From assembly GCF_013364355.1 (NCBI RefSeq), contig NZ_CP054931.1:558001-622000 (forward strand): DNA of 64,000 nt, read 5' to 3'. Under the pieces are notes generated by a model. It was not told the DNA's origin and ran no database searches. It was given only the letters and a program-made list of their open reading frames with translations. Position 1 is the first letter of the stretch; each line of letters opens with the position of its first letter. Positions 27,901-35,731 of the stretch are shown one piece after another. The DNA comes from Stenotrophomonas sp. NA06056 (GTDB lineage Bacteria; Pseudomonadota; Gammaproteobacteria; Xanthomonadales; Xanthomonadaceae). The position numbers were made by a program, and so were the translations under genes.

Positions 27901-27919
27901 AATACGAACTATTCCTATT
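27901..27919. promoter_or_regulatory. Fur-box-like palindrome
   Basis: AATACGAACTATTCCTATT has symmetric AATA, GAA, TTC and TATT blocks and resembles the xanthomonad Fur consensus pattern AAT-N2-GAAT-N-ATTC-N2-ATT. It lies upstream of the siderophore receptor, so iron repression is likely. Confidence 0.55.
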
Positions 27920-27964
27920 TACAAATCGTGAACAGGCGGATCCGAGGCCGCGCCCGGGCTGCTG

Positions 27965-28534
27965 TCATCGGGTGTCTCGGCGCTGCAGCAGCGGCAGCGG
28001 ATCGCGAGCCCCGTCTTTTCCGTAGATGCCCCAATGCAGATGGGGCGGGGTGCCCTTGGCGTTGCCGCTGTCGCCGACATGGCCGAGCAGGTCGCCGGGC
28101 TGCACCACCTGGCCGCGTGCCAGGCCATCGGCCCAGTCTTCCAAGTGTGCGTAGTAATAGCGCTCGCGCCCCGGCCCGATGACCCACACCTGTCGGCCAC
28201 CGAGGCCGCTGTCGCGGATGTCGGCGACAACGCCGGGGGTAGCGCTGCGTACCGGCGTGCCGCGCTTGCCGAAGATGTCGATGCCGGCATGGCTGCGGTC
28301 GCGACCGCGCGGCGCACCGAAGGTATCAGCGATCTGGCGCGGGCGGACGCCGTCCACAGGTACCGGCAGCTGCGTGGCCGGCGGCATGCGCGAGAGCGTC
28401 CACAGCATCTTCGGTGCGGCGGCCCACGGGCTGTTCCAGAAGGCCATCGCTGCGATGGCCAGGATCAGCAGGATGACGCCACGCAACAGCCAGCGGCGCA
28501 GGCGTCGGGCGTTGGAGGGGGCAGGGGTGTTCAT
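27965..28534 (-). CDS. M23-family metallopeptidase (LytM domain)
   Basis: 189 aa membrane-anchored murein endopeptidase-like protein. A membrane helix at about 17-33 places the catalytic domain in the periplasm. The M23 zinc site is intact: HAGID with H82 and D86, H130 in YYAHLEDW and the HLHWG motif with H165 and H167. Such enzymes cut peptide crosslinks in peptidoglycan. There is no LysM domain or coiled coil. The ATG at 28534 is used because the longer frame adds an unlikely Cys/His-rich tail. It follows the Lrp-type gene by 43 bp on the same strand. Confidence 0.9.
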   Translation of the reverse strand: MNTPAPSNARRLRRWLLRGVILLILAIAAMAFWNSPWAAAPKMLWTLSRMPPATQLPVPVDGVRPRQIADTFGAPRGRDRSHAGIDIFGKRGTPVRSATPGVVADIRDSGLGGRQVWVIGPGRERYYYAHLEDWADGLARGQVVQPGDLLGHVGDSGNAKGTPPHLHWGIYGKDGARDPLPLLQRRDTR

Positions 28535-28577
28535 GCGTTGCCAGTGTAGGTGCAGGCCAGGCTCAACCGCGCCTGCG

Positions 28578-29051
28578 CTATGACAGCGGCACGTCGAATC
28601 CACGTTTCAACGTGCCAAGCGCCACCGATGTGCGGAAACGCTCGATGTTGTCATCCGCACCGAACAGCCGCTCGGTGATCGCTTCGTACTCTTCCATCGA
28701 TGCCGCCGAGAGCAGCAGCAGGAAATCGCCGTCGCCGGTGATCGAGTAGCACTGCTGCACGGCCGGATCGTCCTGCACACGGCGGCGGAACGGTGCCACC
28801 TTTTCACGTTGTTCGCTGACCACGCGCACCTCGACGATGATGGTCAGCGGTCGGCCGATCTTCGCCGCATCGATGACGGCCACATTGGCGGCGATTACAC
28901 CGCTGTCCTGCAGGCGCTTGATCCGTCGCTGCACAGCCGGAGTCGACAGGTGCACGGCTTCGGCGATCTGCCGCTGCGGCAGGGTGTTGTCCTGTTGCAG
29001 CAGGGCGAGGATGGCGCGGTCGAAACTGTCCAGCACGGGGGCGGTGGCCAT
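28578..29051 (-). CDS. Lrp/AsnC-family transcriptional regulator
   Basis: 157 aa. The N-terminal HTH (about 10-60, LDSFDRAILALLQQDNTL then PQRQIAEAVHLSTPAVQRR) is followed by an RAM/AsnC ligand-binding domain with QCYSITGDGDFLLLLSA. It probably senses an amino acid. It is divergent from the EamA exporter gene, 72 bp apart, so it is a good candidate regulator of that exporter, as Lrp-type regulators often control adjacent amino-acid exporters. This target is inferred from position. Confidence 0.92.
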   Translation of the reverse strand: MATAPVLDSFDRAILALLQQDNTLPQRQIAEAVHLSTPAVQRRIKRLQDSGVIAANVAVIDAAKIGRPLTIIVEVRVVSEQREKVAPFRRRVQDDPAVQQCYSITGDGDFLLLLSAASMEEYEAITERLFGADDNIERFRTSVALGTLKRGFDVPLS

Positions 29052-29123
29052 GGTGAGCAGAAGTTGCACGGACGGGCCGTCAATTGAGCCAAGTGCTCGC
29101 CGCTGGCGCAATAGACTGGTGGC

Positions 29124-29999
29124 ATGCAGACTTCTCGAATCGCGCCGATGTTGCCGGCGCTGGCGGTGCTCGGCTCGGTCACCGCACTGGCCATTGGTAC
29201 CTCCTACGCCAAGCAGCTGTTTCCGTTGATCGGTGCGCAGGGCACCAGCGCGCTGCGCGTGGGCTTCTCGGCGCTGTTGCTGCTGCTGTTCTGGCGGCCC
29301 TGGCGCTGGAAGACCAGCCGTGTGGATGCGATCACCATCCTGCGCTACGGCCTCACCCTGGGCCTGATGAACCTGCTGTTCTACATGGCCTTGCGGACCA
29401 TCCCGTTCGGTATCGCGGTGGCCATCGAATTCACCGGTCCGTTGACGGTGGCGATGCTGTCGTCGCGGCGGCCGATCGATTTCCTATGGGTGGGCTTCGC
29501 GGCCGTCGGCCTGCTGTTGCTGCTGCCGATCGGCGGCGGCCCGGCACTGGACCCGGTGGGCGTGCTGTACGCCATGGGCGCGGCGGCCTGCTGGGGCCTG
29601 TACATCGTGTTCGGTAAGCGCGCCGGCCACCTGCATGCCGGGCACTCGGTGTCGCTGGGGCTGCTGGCCGCGTCGCTGGTGGTGGTGCCGGTGGGCGTGG
29701 TGCATGCCGGAGCAGCGTTGCTGGAACCGAAGATCCTGCTGGCCGGGCTGGTGGTGGCGCTGGTGTCCAGCGCAATCCCGATGTCACTGGAGATGATGGC
29801 GCTCAAGCGCCTGCCGAAGGAGACCTTCGGAATCCTGATCAGCATGGAACCGGCGGTGGCCGCGCTGTGGGCGATGCTGCTGCTGCACGAGCACCTGCAT
29901 GGACTGCAGTGGCTGGCGATCGGCTGCACGGTGCTGGCCTCGGTGGGCAGCACGATGACGGCAAGGCGGTTGAAGGTGCCGGTGGCGCAGGCGGGATAG
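29124..29999 (+). CDS. EamA-family exporter (RhtA-like)
   Basis: 291 aa inner-membrane protein with about ten predicted helices in two EamA repeats. FYMALRTIPFGIAVAIEFTG and ISMEPAVAALWAMLLLHE are highly characteristic of RhtA/YddG-type exporters of threonine, homoserine and related amino acids. It is divergent from an Lrp-type regulator. It ends in a hairpin at 30000-30018. The substrate cannot be told from sequence. Confidence 0.88.
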   Translation: MQTSRIAPMLPALAVLGSVTALAIGTSYAKQLFPLIGAQGTSALRVGFSALLLLLFWRPWRWKTSRVDAITILRYGLTLGLMNLLFYMALRTIPFGIAVAIEFTGPLTVAMLSSRRPIDFLWVGFAAVGLLLLLPIGGGPALDPVGVLYAMGAAACWGLYIVFGKRAGHLHAGHSVSLGLLAASLVVVPVGVVHAGAALLEPKILLAGLVVALVSSAIPMSLEMMALKRLPKETFGILISMEPAVAALWAMLLLHEHLHGLQWLAIGCTVLASVGSTMTARRLKVPVAQAG

Positions 30000-30045
30000 C
30001 GCCGGGCCATGCCCGGCGGAGAGCGTGCGGACCGTTTGTCCGCAC
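30000..30045. terminator. Twin hairpins between convergent genes
   Basis: CGCCGGGC/GCCCGGCG (30000-30018, loop CAT) directly follows the exporter stop. GTGCGGAC/GTCCGCAC (30025-30045, loop CGTTT) follows. The genes on either side converge, so these may end both transcripts. Confidence 0.6.
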
Positions 30046-30102
30046 CCACAAGAGCAGCTGTCCGCACCCACACGAGCAACGGTCCGCACCCACCAGATCA
30101 GC
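30037..30102. repeat. Three 22-bp tandem repeats
   Basis: Three units of exactly 22 bp (30037-30058, 30059-30080, 30081-30102) share GTCCGCACCCAC and end in a GAGCA/GATCA-like tail. The first overlaps the right arm of the GTGCGGAC hairpin. They lie between convergent genes and next to a SMAG monomer. Confidence 0.75.
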
Positions 30103-30126
30103 GTGCCAACCGAGGTTGGCACCTAC
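30103..30126. repeat. SMAG palindrome (GTGCCAACC type)
   Basis: A GTGCCAACC/GGTTGGCAC stem (loop GA) followed by CTAC, i.e. GTAG-headed on the minus strand. It is close to the 3' end of the EEP-family gene. Confidence 0.8.
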
Positions 30127-30135
30127 CGGAAGCTC

Positions 30136-30903
30136 TCAGCGCAGGGCGTCGGCCGGGACGTCGATGGCCATGGCTAGGGCCAGATGGTCGGAGAACGCGG
30201 CCGGCACCGCTTCAACGGTACGGGTCTGCAGACCGCTGCTGACCAGGATGTGGTCGATGGCGCGGTCGGGGCGCCAGCTGGGGAAGGTCGGCACGATGCA
30301 GCCGGGCGGCTGCAGGCGGGTCTTCTGGTACAGCACCTGCATTTCCGGACGTTCGGCCAGGCAGTTGAAGTCGCCCATCAGCACCGCATTGGGATGGTCC
30401 GACAACAGCTCGGCGATGAAACCGAGCTGGGCCATCCGCGAGCCTGCGCCCAGCGACAGATGGGCCACCGCAACGGCCAGGCCATCGCGACCATCGCCGA
30501 ACCTGGCCAACAGCACGCCTCGCCCGCCGATACGGCCGGGCAGGGCGTGGTCCTGCACTTCCACCGGTTCCAGCTTGCTCAGCAGGCCGTTGGCACTGGA
30601 GGCGACGCCGCCCATGCGCCGGTTCGGCTGATGGCTCCAGTAATTGAAGCCGGCGCGCTGGGCCAGGTAATGGGTCTGGTTGGTGAAGCCTGATCGCAGG
30701 CTGCCCGGGTCGGCCTCCTGCAGGCCGACGATGTCATGACCACGCGCCAAGGTGGCAATCGCGTCAAGGCTGCTGCGCTTGCGACCCGCCGGCAGCGCAT
30801 GTGACCAGCTGCGGGTCACATAGTCGCTGTAGCGGCGGGTACTGGAACCGGCCTGGATGTTGGCCGTCAGCAAGCGCAGGGTCCGTGTTGTGGGGGAAGT
30901 CAC
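30136..30903 (-). CDS. Endonuclease/exonuclease/phosphatase (EEP) family protein
   Basis: About 255 aa. EEP-fold motifs are in order: LTANIQAG (Asn ligand), IVGLQEADPG (metal-binding Glu), LMGDFNCLAE, AIDHILVS and the final SDHLALAM His. Substrates of this superfamily range from DNA to lipid and inositol phosphates; nothing here selects one. There is no signal peptide. The start is uncertain: GTG at 30903 (MTSPTTRTLRLL) gives a compact family-like start, while GTG at 30945 would overlap the dsbA gene by 20 bp. It is the last gene of the minus-strand row cyt c4-dsbA-dsbA-EEP. Confidence 0.82.
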   Translation of the reverse strand: MTSPTTRTLRLLTANIQAGSSTRRYSDYVTRSWSHALPAGRKRSSLDAIATLARGHDIVGLQEADPGSLRSGFTNQTHYLAQRAGFNYWSHQPNRRMGGVASSANGLLSKLEPVEVQDHALPGRIGGRGVLLARFGDGRDGLAVAVAHLSLGAGSRMAQLGFIAELLSDHPNAVLMGDFNCLAERPEMQVLYQKTRLQPPGCIVPTFPSWRPDRAIDHILVSSGLQTRTVEAVPAAFSDHLALAMAIDVPADALR

Positions 30904-30925
30904 GGCCGGGAAAACGTCTCTTTGA

Positions 30926-31741
30926 TCAGTGAGCCTGGGCCGCACCGCGTTCGCGGGCGATCAGGTGGTCGGCAATGCGCAGCATGTCCGGGAAGCTCTT
31001 GCCCTTCACCAGGTACTTGCCGTTGACGATGATCGACGGGGTGCCGCTGATCTGGCTGCGCTGGGCAAACTGCTTGGCCGAGTTGGTCTTGGCATTGACC
31101 GCAAAGCTGCCCATGGTGGCGGCGAACTGCTTCGGGTCGACGCCGTAGGCACCGTAGAACTTGGCGATGTCATCGACCGAATCGGCACCGCGCTCGCCCT
31201 TCAGGGTCTTCTGCGAGTGGATGGCCGAGTACAGCGCTTCGTGGGTCTTTTCCTGCACGCCCAGCGTCTGTGCGGCGTAGAAGGCACGGGCATAGTTGTC
31301 CCAGGTGCCGCCGAACATGGCCGGCACGTAGACGAAGTTCACATCGCTCGGCAGGCCGGCCTTCCACGGGCTGACCAGCGGCTGGAAGGCCGCGCAGGCG
31401 GGGCAGACGTAACCGAAGATCTCGACCACTTCGACCTTGCCGGCCGCCGGCTGGAACGGCTGGCCGTTCGGGATCAGCTGGTAGTCGGCACCTTCCACCG
31501 GAGCCGGGCCGGTCAGCGCGGCGGTGGTCGGGGCAGGTGCGGCGGTGGCGGCGGTCTTGTCACCTTCGGCAGCCGGTGCAGCGGTCTCGCTGCCAGCGGC
31601 CGGTGCGGCCGGTTCGGTGCTGGCCGGGGTCGCTGCCGGTTCTGCCGGGGCGGAGGTGTTGGCGGTGCCATCGTCGGCCTTGCAGGCCGCCAGGATCGGC
31701 AGCAGCGCTGCGAGGGCGAGGACAGCGAAACGGGTCTTCAT
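30926..31741 (-). CDS. dsbA: DsbA-family thiol-disulfide oxidoreductase with CPAC site
   Basis: 271 aa predicted lipoprotein: signal peptide with lipobox LAAC (Cys20). A long Ala/Pro/Glu/Thr-rich spacer (about 21-82) would hold the thioredoxin domain away from the membrane. The active site is CPAC (C113-C116), unlike the CPHC of typical DsbA, which suggests a changed redox potential. The cis-proline loop reads SGTPSIIV. It introduces or shuffles disulfides in exported proteins. It lies 106 bp downstream of a second DsbA gene with about half-identical sequence, so the pair arose by duplication. Confidence 0.9.
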   Translation of the reverse strand: MKTRFAVLALAALLPILAACKADDGTANTSAPAEPAATPASTEPAAPAAGSETAAPAAEGDKTAATAAPAPTTAALTGPAPVEGADYQLIPNGQPFQPAAGKVEVVEIFGYVCPACAAFQPLVSPWKAGLPSDVNFVYVPAMFGGTWDNYARAFYAAQTLGVQEKTHEALYSAIHSQKTLKGERGADSVDDIAKFYGAYGVDPKQFAATMGSFAVNAKTNSAKQFAQRSQISGTPSIIVNGKYLVKGKSFPDMLRIADHLIARERGAAQAH

Positions 31742-31770
31742 GGAAACGTCTCCAGCATCTGGAAAGGTGG

Positions 31771-31791
31771 GGCCGGCGTCAGGCGCCGGCC
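31771..31791 (-). other. Hairpin in the dsbA-dsbA gap
   Basis: GGCCGGCG/CGCCGGCC, 8-bp stem with a TCAGG loop. No T-run follows. Such a hairpin could adjust the relative levels of the two cistrons. Confidence 0.45.
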
Positions 31792-31847
31792 AGAGGGAAA
31801 TGATGACATGCGGCGGCGACAGCGCCGTGTCGATGGTGTGAGTTGGT

Positions 31848-32498
31848 TCAGCGGCCGCGGGCGGCGCGGGCCTGGGCGATCAGTGCCGAGGCGATGCGCA
31901 GCTGGTCGTCGAAGCTCTTGCCACGGACCAGGTACTGGCCATTGATGATGATGGCCGGGGTGCCCGGCACCTGGGTGCGCTGGGCGAAGGCACGGGCGGC
32001 ATCGACCTTCTTCTGTACCGCCTCGCCGCGCAGGGCCTGCGTGTAGCGCTCCGGAGTCACGCCATAGGCCTTGTAGAAGCTGGCGAGCTCATCGGCCGAA
32101 ACGTTCTGCATCGGCAGCGTGCCATCCTGGTGCAGGGCCTTGAAGACGGCGGCGTGGCTGCGCTTGGCCACGCCCACTTCGTCGGCGGCGTAGTAGGCCA
32201 GCGCCCAGGCATCCCAGGCACCGCCGAAGGCGGCCGGGACCGGGGTGAAGCGCACGTCGGCCGGCAGTTTGGCCGCCCAGGCGGCCAGCTGCGGTTCGAA
32301 ATGGGCGCAGTGTGGGCAGGTGTAGCCGAACACCTCGACCACTTCGATCTTGCCGGCCAGCGGCTGGAACGGGCCAGGCTGGGCGATGCGCTCGTAGTCT
32401 TTGCCTTCGACAAGCGGGGCGTTGGCGGGGGTGGCGGCACAGGCCGCCAACGGCAGCAGCACCAGCAGGGACAGCAGAAGGCGGGGAATCAACCTCAT
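31848..32498 (-). CDS. dsbA: DsbA-family thiol-disulfide oxidoreductase with CPHC site
   Basis: 216 aa predicted lipoprotein (lipobox LAAC, Cys20). The thioredoxin domain has the canonical DsbA active site CPHC (C61-C64) in VFGYTCPHCAHFEP. The helical insertion follows, and the cis-Pro loop is PGTPAIII. It oxidises cysteines of proteins entering the periplasm and is re-oxidised by DsbB, not present in this window. The ATG at 32498 has GGAG upstream; an extension to 32558 is arginine-rich and unlikely. It lies between cytochrome c4 and its CPAC paralogue. Confidence 0.92.
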   Translation of the reverse strand: MRLIPRLLLSLLVLLPLAACAATPANAPLVEGKDYERIAQPGPFQPLAGKIEVVEVFGYTCPHCAHFEPQLAAWAAKLPADVRFTPVPAAFGGAWDAWALAYYAADEVGVAKRSHAAVFKALHQDGTLPMQNVSADELASFYKAYGVTPERYTQALRGEAVQKKVDAARAFAQRTQVPGTPAIIINGQYLVRGKSFDDQLRIASALIAQARAARGR

Positions 32499-32525
32499 CG
32501 ACACGCATCTCCGTTGAAAATGACA

Positions 32526-32547
32526 ACGCCGGCGCAGCCGCCGGCGT
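32526..32547 (-). other. Hairpin in the cyt c4-dsbA gap
   Basis: ACGCCGGCG/CGCCGGCGT, a perfect 9-bp stem with a 4-nt loop between the two genes. It resembles the hairpin in the next gap at 31771 and lacks a T-run, so it may be an mRNA processing or stability element. Confidence 0.5.
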
Positions 32548-32604
32548 GAAGGAAACATACCGCAGCGGCGGGCCGTCGTGGCGACCCGCGCCGACCAGTG
32601 GCTG

Positions 32605-33402
32605 TCAGGGGGCGGCGGCCGGTCGCGTCGAAGCGCCTTCGGCGGCGAGGTCGTCGGCCTTGTTGTGCAGGCCCTGCAGGTAGCTGGAAAGGGCCTGCAC
32701 CTCCTGCTCGGTCAGTTTCTGCGCCACCGTGGCCATGATCTGGAAGTGCGCCTTGTCGGTTTCGTTGGTCTGCCCGGCCTGGTATTCCTGCAGGCGACGG
32801 GCGACATAGCTGGCGTGCTGGCCGCCGATGTGCGGGTAGGCCGGGCCGGGGTTGCCGGCGCCGCTGGGGCCGTGGCAGGCCATGCAGGCCGGCAGCCCGC
32901 GCTGGGCGTCGCCGCCGCGGTAGAGCTGCTGGCCGATCTGGTAGAACTTCATGCCCTTGTACGGGCCCTCGGCCACCAGCGTGTCGTCGGCGATGCCCGC
33001 GTTGGCCTTCTGGGTGGCGAAGAACGCGCCGATATCGCGCATGTCCTGCGGGGTGAGGTTCTGCACGAACGGCACCATCGCCACCGCAGCGCCGGAACTG
33101 CGCTGGCCGTTGGCGATCAGGGCCATCTGCTGGGCCACGTAGCGCTCGCTCTGGCCGGCGATGCTGGGATACATCTCCACCGTGGAATTGCCATCGGCCC
33201 CATGGCAGGCAGCACACGCGGTGGCCTTGGTCTGGCCGGCCTTGGCATCGCCCCAGGTGGTCTTGCTGAAATCCACCTCGAGTGAGGCGGTCCTGATCGG
33301 GCCGTTGTCGGGCAGCGGAGTCAGCGTGGTCTGCGCAAAGGCAGCAGCGGCAACAACGGCAGTAGCAAGGGCGGATACGGCAAGAACGCGAGCGTGGCGC
33401 AT
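32605..33402 (-). CDS. Cytochrome c4-type dihaem protein
   Basis: 265 aa periplasmic electron carrier. Signal peptide about 1-23 (AAAFAQ). Two haem-binding sites, CAACH (C63-H67) and CMACH (C173-H177), each start a c-type domain. Axial Met candidates lie in VAMVPFVQNL and HFQIMATVAQKL. Cytochrome c4 passes electrons from the bc1 complex to terminal oxidases. It is the first gene of the envelope redox row with the two dsbA genes and is divergent from engB. Confidence 0.92.
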   Translation of the reverse strand: MRHARVLAVSALATAVVAAAAFAQTTLTPLPDNGPIRTASLEVDFSKTTWGDAKAGQTKATACAACHGADGNSTVEMYPSIAGQSERYVAQQMALIANGQRSSGAAVAMVPFVQNLTPQDMRDIGAFFATQKANAGIADDTLVAEGPYKGMKFYQIGQQLYRGGDAQRGLPACMACHGPSGAGNPGPAYPHIGGQHASYVARRLQEYQAGQTNETDKAHFQIMATVAQKLTEQEVQALSSYLQGLHNKADDLAAEGASTRPAAAP

Positions 33403-33551
33403 GCTGAAGCTCCGTATGGACCGGCCGGGCGGCGGCGGCCGGCATCGCCCGGATTATCAACGCCGTTTCCGTACACGGTCAACGCAGCAGTGCAGCATTT
33501 TCCCGCGGGAGGCCCACGGGCCGGGCGCGCGGCGCCGCAACATGCGATCCT

Positions 33552-34160
33552 ATGCGCATGTCATTGCTCATCGAACGCGCCCAATACCACCTCTCTGCCC
33601 ACAACATGGGGCAGCTGCCGCCCGATGAAGGTTCCGAAGTGGCCTTTGCAGGTCGCTCCAACGCCGGCAAGTCCAGCGCGCTCAACGCGCTGACCCGCCA
33701 GAACAGCCTGGCCCGGGTCTCCAAGACGCCTGGCCGGACCCAGCAGCTGGTGTTCTTCCAGGTCACCCCGGACGCCCACCTGGTCGATCTGCCCGGTTAC
33801 GGCTACGCCAAGGTGCCGCTGGACCTGCAGGCGCACTGGCAGGCCTTCATCGACCGCTACTTCCGCACCCGCGAGGCCTTGAAGGGCCTGGTGGTGGTGA
33901 TGGACATCCGCCATCCGCTGAAGGACTACGACCGGCAGATGCTGGCCTACGCCGTGCAGCGTGGCCTGCCGGCGCATGCGCTGCTGACCAAGGCCGACAA
34001 GCTCAGCCGCAGCCAGCAGATGCAGACCCTGCAGAAGGTGCGCAAGGAGCTGCATTCCTCCTTCGGCGATACGGTGAGTGTGCAGGTGTTCTCCGGCGCC
34101 GCCCGTACTGGCGTGGATGAAGCCCGCGGCATCATCGGCGGCTGGCTGGGGCTGGCATAA
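33552..34160 (+). CDS. engB: Ribosome biogenesis GTPase YihA/YsxC
   Basis: 202 aa GTPase needed for 50S subunit assembly. G motifs in order: G1 GRSNAGKSSA (about 35-44), G2 KTPGRTQQ, G3 DLPGYGYA, G4 TKADKL and a G5-like FSGAART. Length fits the EngB/YihA family. Two in-frame ATGs (33552 and 33558) are possible; neither has a strong Shine-Dalgarno. It is monocistronic, divergent from cytochrome c4, which is a common arrangement in gammaproteobacteria. Confidence 0.95.
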   Translation: MRMSLLIERAQYHLSAHNMGQLPPDEGSEVAFAGRSNAGKSSALNALTRQNSLARVSKTPGRTQQLVFFQVTPDAHLVDLPGYGYAKVPLDLQAHWQAFIDRYFRTREALKGLVVVMDIRHPLKDYDRQMLAYAVQRGLPAHALLTKADKLSRSQQMQTLQKVRKELHSSFGDTVSVQVFSGAARTGVDEARGIIGGWLGLA

Positions 34161-34196
34161 GGAACAGGGCGCTGGGCCTTGCCCGGCGTCATTTCC

Positions 34197-34272
34197 GTAG
34201 AGCCGAGCCCATGCTCGGTTGTCAGGGTCTCGCCGCGCTACGCGCGGCAGCCGAGCATTGGCTCGGCTCTAC
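34197..34272. repeat. Inverted pair of SMAG palindromes (GAGCCGAGC type)
   Basis: GTAG-headed monomers at 34197-34220 and inverted at 34249-34272, enclosing CGCCGCGCTACGCGCGGCAG. It is preceded by a GGGC/GCCC hairpin as at 25493. It sits between convergent engB and the MBL gene. Confidence 0.85.
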
Positions 34273-34278
34273 ACGGGG

Positions 34279-35253
34279 TCATTTCAACGGCGAGAACTCT
34301 GCCGGTACCCACGCATAGGCCTTGCCTTCGCTGCGCACGTGACCCAGCCCGGGGAAGGGCAGGTGCGCACCGGCGACCCACCAGCCCTTGGCGGTGGCTT
34401 CCTGCAGCAGACTGCGACGGCTGGCCGTAGCCGCCGTGCGGTCCGAATCGGCCTCGAATGCTGCTTCCGGGTGCGCGAACTGGACTGCATGGAAATGCAG
34501 CACATCGCCCCACACCAGCAGTGACTGGCCTTGGCTGTCGAAGCGATAGGACACATGCCCCGGCGTGTGGCCGTGGGTATCCATTGCCACCGCGTGGCCG
34601 GGCAGGGCATCGCCGGGCTGGAAGGTGTGCAGGCGACCGGCAGCCTGGTACGGCGCCACCGCGTTGCGTGCCAGCGCGAAGGCGAAGCGCACGCCTTCCG
34701 GCGCTGTGGCTTCGCTGGCCGGGTCGAGCCAGTAGCGGGCATCGGCCTTGGACAACCACACCGTCGCATTCGGATAGGCCGGCTTGCCTTGTTCATCGAG
34801 GATGCCGCACAGGTGATCGGGATGGGCATGGGTGAGCAGCACCTCATCGATCTCGGACGGATCCACACCCGCTGCGCGCAGGTTGCCCAGCACCTGGCCC
34901 AGGCCGGGGCCGAAGCACTGCGCGGTGCCGGCATCGACCAGGGTCATGTGCGTGCCCTGGCGCACCAGGAAGGCGTTGATCGCAGTCTGCAGGCCTTTCT
35001 TGTCTTCGGGCACGTAGCGGCCTTCGAGCAGGCGACTGACCAGCGTTGGCGGCACATCGACCACTTCCTGCCGGCCGAGCGCGACCACGCCATCGAACAG
35101 GGCGGTGACCTGCAGCGCACCGATGCGCTGGTGTTGCACGCCCGGCACCTGCTGGGTGGGAGCGGGCGAGGTGGCCTCGGCCAGCGCGACCAGCGGCAGG
35201 GAGGACAGGGCCAGCAGCAGGGCGGCGCGCAGCGGCAGGTGGCGCAGGGTCAT
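34279..35253 (-). CDS. MBL-fold metallo-hydrolase, secreted
   Basis: 324 aa with a signal peptide (about 1-24, LVALAEA), so periplasmic or external. The metallo-beta-lactamase zinc motif THAHPDHLCG is intact, followed by TPGHVSYRF and VWGDVLHF and a late AGAHLPFPGLGH. The fold and the LVDAGTAQCFGPGLGQVLGNL stretch resemble lactonase-like and organophosphate-hydrolase-like MBL proteins, not class B antibiotic lactamases. The ATG at 35253 starts a clean signal peptide. It is monocistronic. Substrate unknown; quorum-signal lactones are one possibility. Confidence 0.88.
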   Translation of the reverse strand: MTLRHLPLRAALLLALSSLPLVALAEATSPAPTQQVPGVQHQRIGALQVTALFDGVVALGRQEVVDVPPTLVSRLLEGRYVPEDKKGLQTAINAFLVRQGTHMTLVDAGTAQCFGPGLGQVLGNLRAAGVDPSEIDEVLLTHAHPDHLCGILDEQGKPAYPNATVWLSKADARYWLDPASEATAPEGVRFAFALARNAVAPYQAAGRLHTFQPGDALPGHAVAMDTHGHTPGHVSYRFDSQGQSLLVWGDVLHFHAVQFAHPEAAFEADSDRTAATASRRSLLQEATAKGWWVAGAHLPFPGLGHVRSEGKAYAWVPAEFSPLK

Positions 35254-35360
35254 GGTGGTTCTTCTCGATGAGTGATGGGCAGGCCCGGTGCGCACAGCGT
35301 GCCGCGTTGCGCGAGCGTGCGGCGCTCAAACCACTGCGCGGAATGCTCAAGGGGTTATCG

Positions 35361-35574
35361 GCAGGACTGCGCCCTGCACCCGCGGTAGTGCCGGCCGCTG
35401 GCCGGCAACCTCAACAGCAACAGCAACAGCAACAGCAAAGGCGGGCATTCCGTGGGATGGCGGGGTGGGTCCGGTTGCGGGGGACGCTGCAAGTACGTCC
35501 ATGTAAGCTCGGTCGCCGCATCCATGCGGCTCACGCCCCCGCAACCGGACCCACCCCGCCTTCGACAGATTTCC
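35361..35574 (-). repeat. Long structured repeat, copy 1 (carries a SMAG insertion)
   Basis: Read on the minus strand: a GGAAATCTGTCGAA box, a 25-nt arm (35536-35560), a 52-nt core (35484-35535) with the hairpin GCCGCATGGATGCGGC, the perfectly complementary 25-nt arm (35459-35483), a CCATCCCACGGAATG box, a (CTGTTG)n tract and a terminal GCAGGGC/GTCCTGC hairpin (35361-35377). All these parts recur in order in copy 2 although the arm sequences differ. A SMAG palindrome (35385-35408) interrupts this copy. There is no ORF. It could be a structured RNA gene or a hairpin-based mobile repeat. Confidence 0.75.
35385..35408. repeat. SMAG palindrome inserted in structured repeat copy 1
   Basis: GTAGTGCCGGCC head and matching arm. 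Copy 2 of the larger repeat has no palindrome at the equivalent place, so this appears to be an insertion. Confidence 0.75.
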
Positions 35575-35699
35575 GCGATCTGTTGGGATGGCATGACCTG
35601 CTCTTGGTGGGTGTCGACCTTGGATCCAGGCCATGGGTGGATGCTCTTCGAATTCAATTCGGAATCATCGAAATGAATCGAATGGACGGGGAGGAAATC

Positions 35700-35722
35700 A
35701 TCCACGCATGGCGTGGATCTAC
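35700..35722. repeat. SMAG palindrome (ATCCACGC type)
   Basis: ATCCACGCATGGCGTGGAT followed by CTAC. It lies in the 157-bp spacer between the two structured repeats. The rest of that spacer is A/T-richer, with an imperfect TTCGAATTCA/TGAATCGAA inverted repeat near 35648-35680. Confidence 0.75.
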
Positions 35723-35731
35723 TGGCCACCG

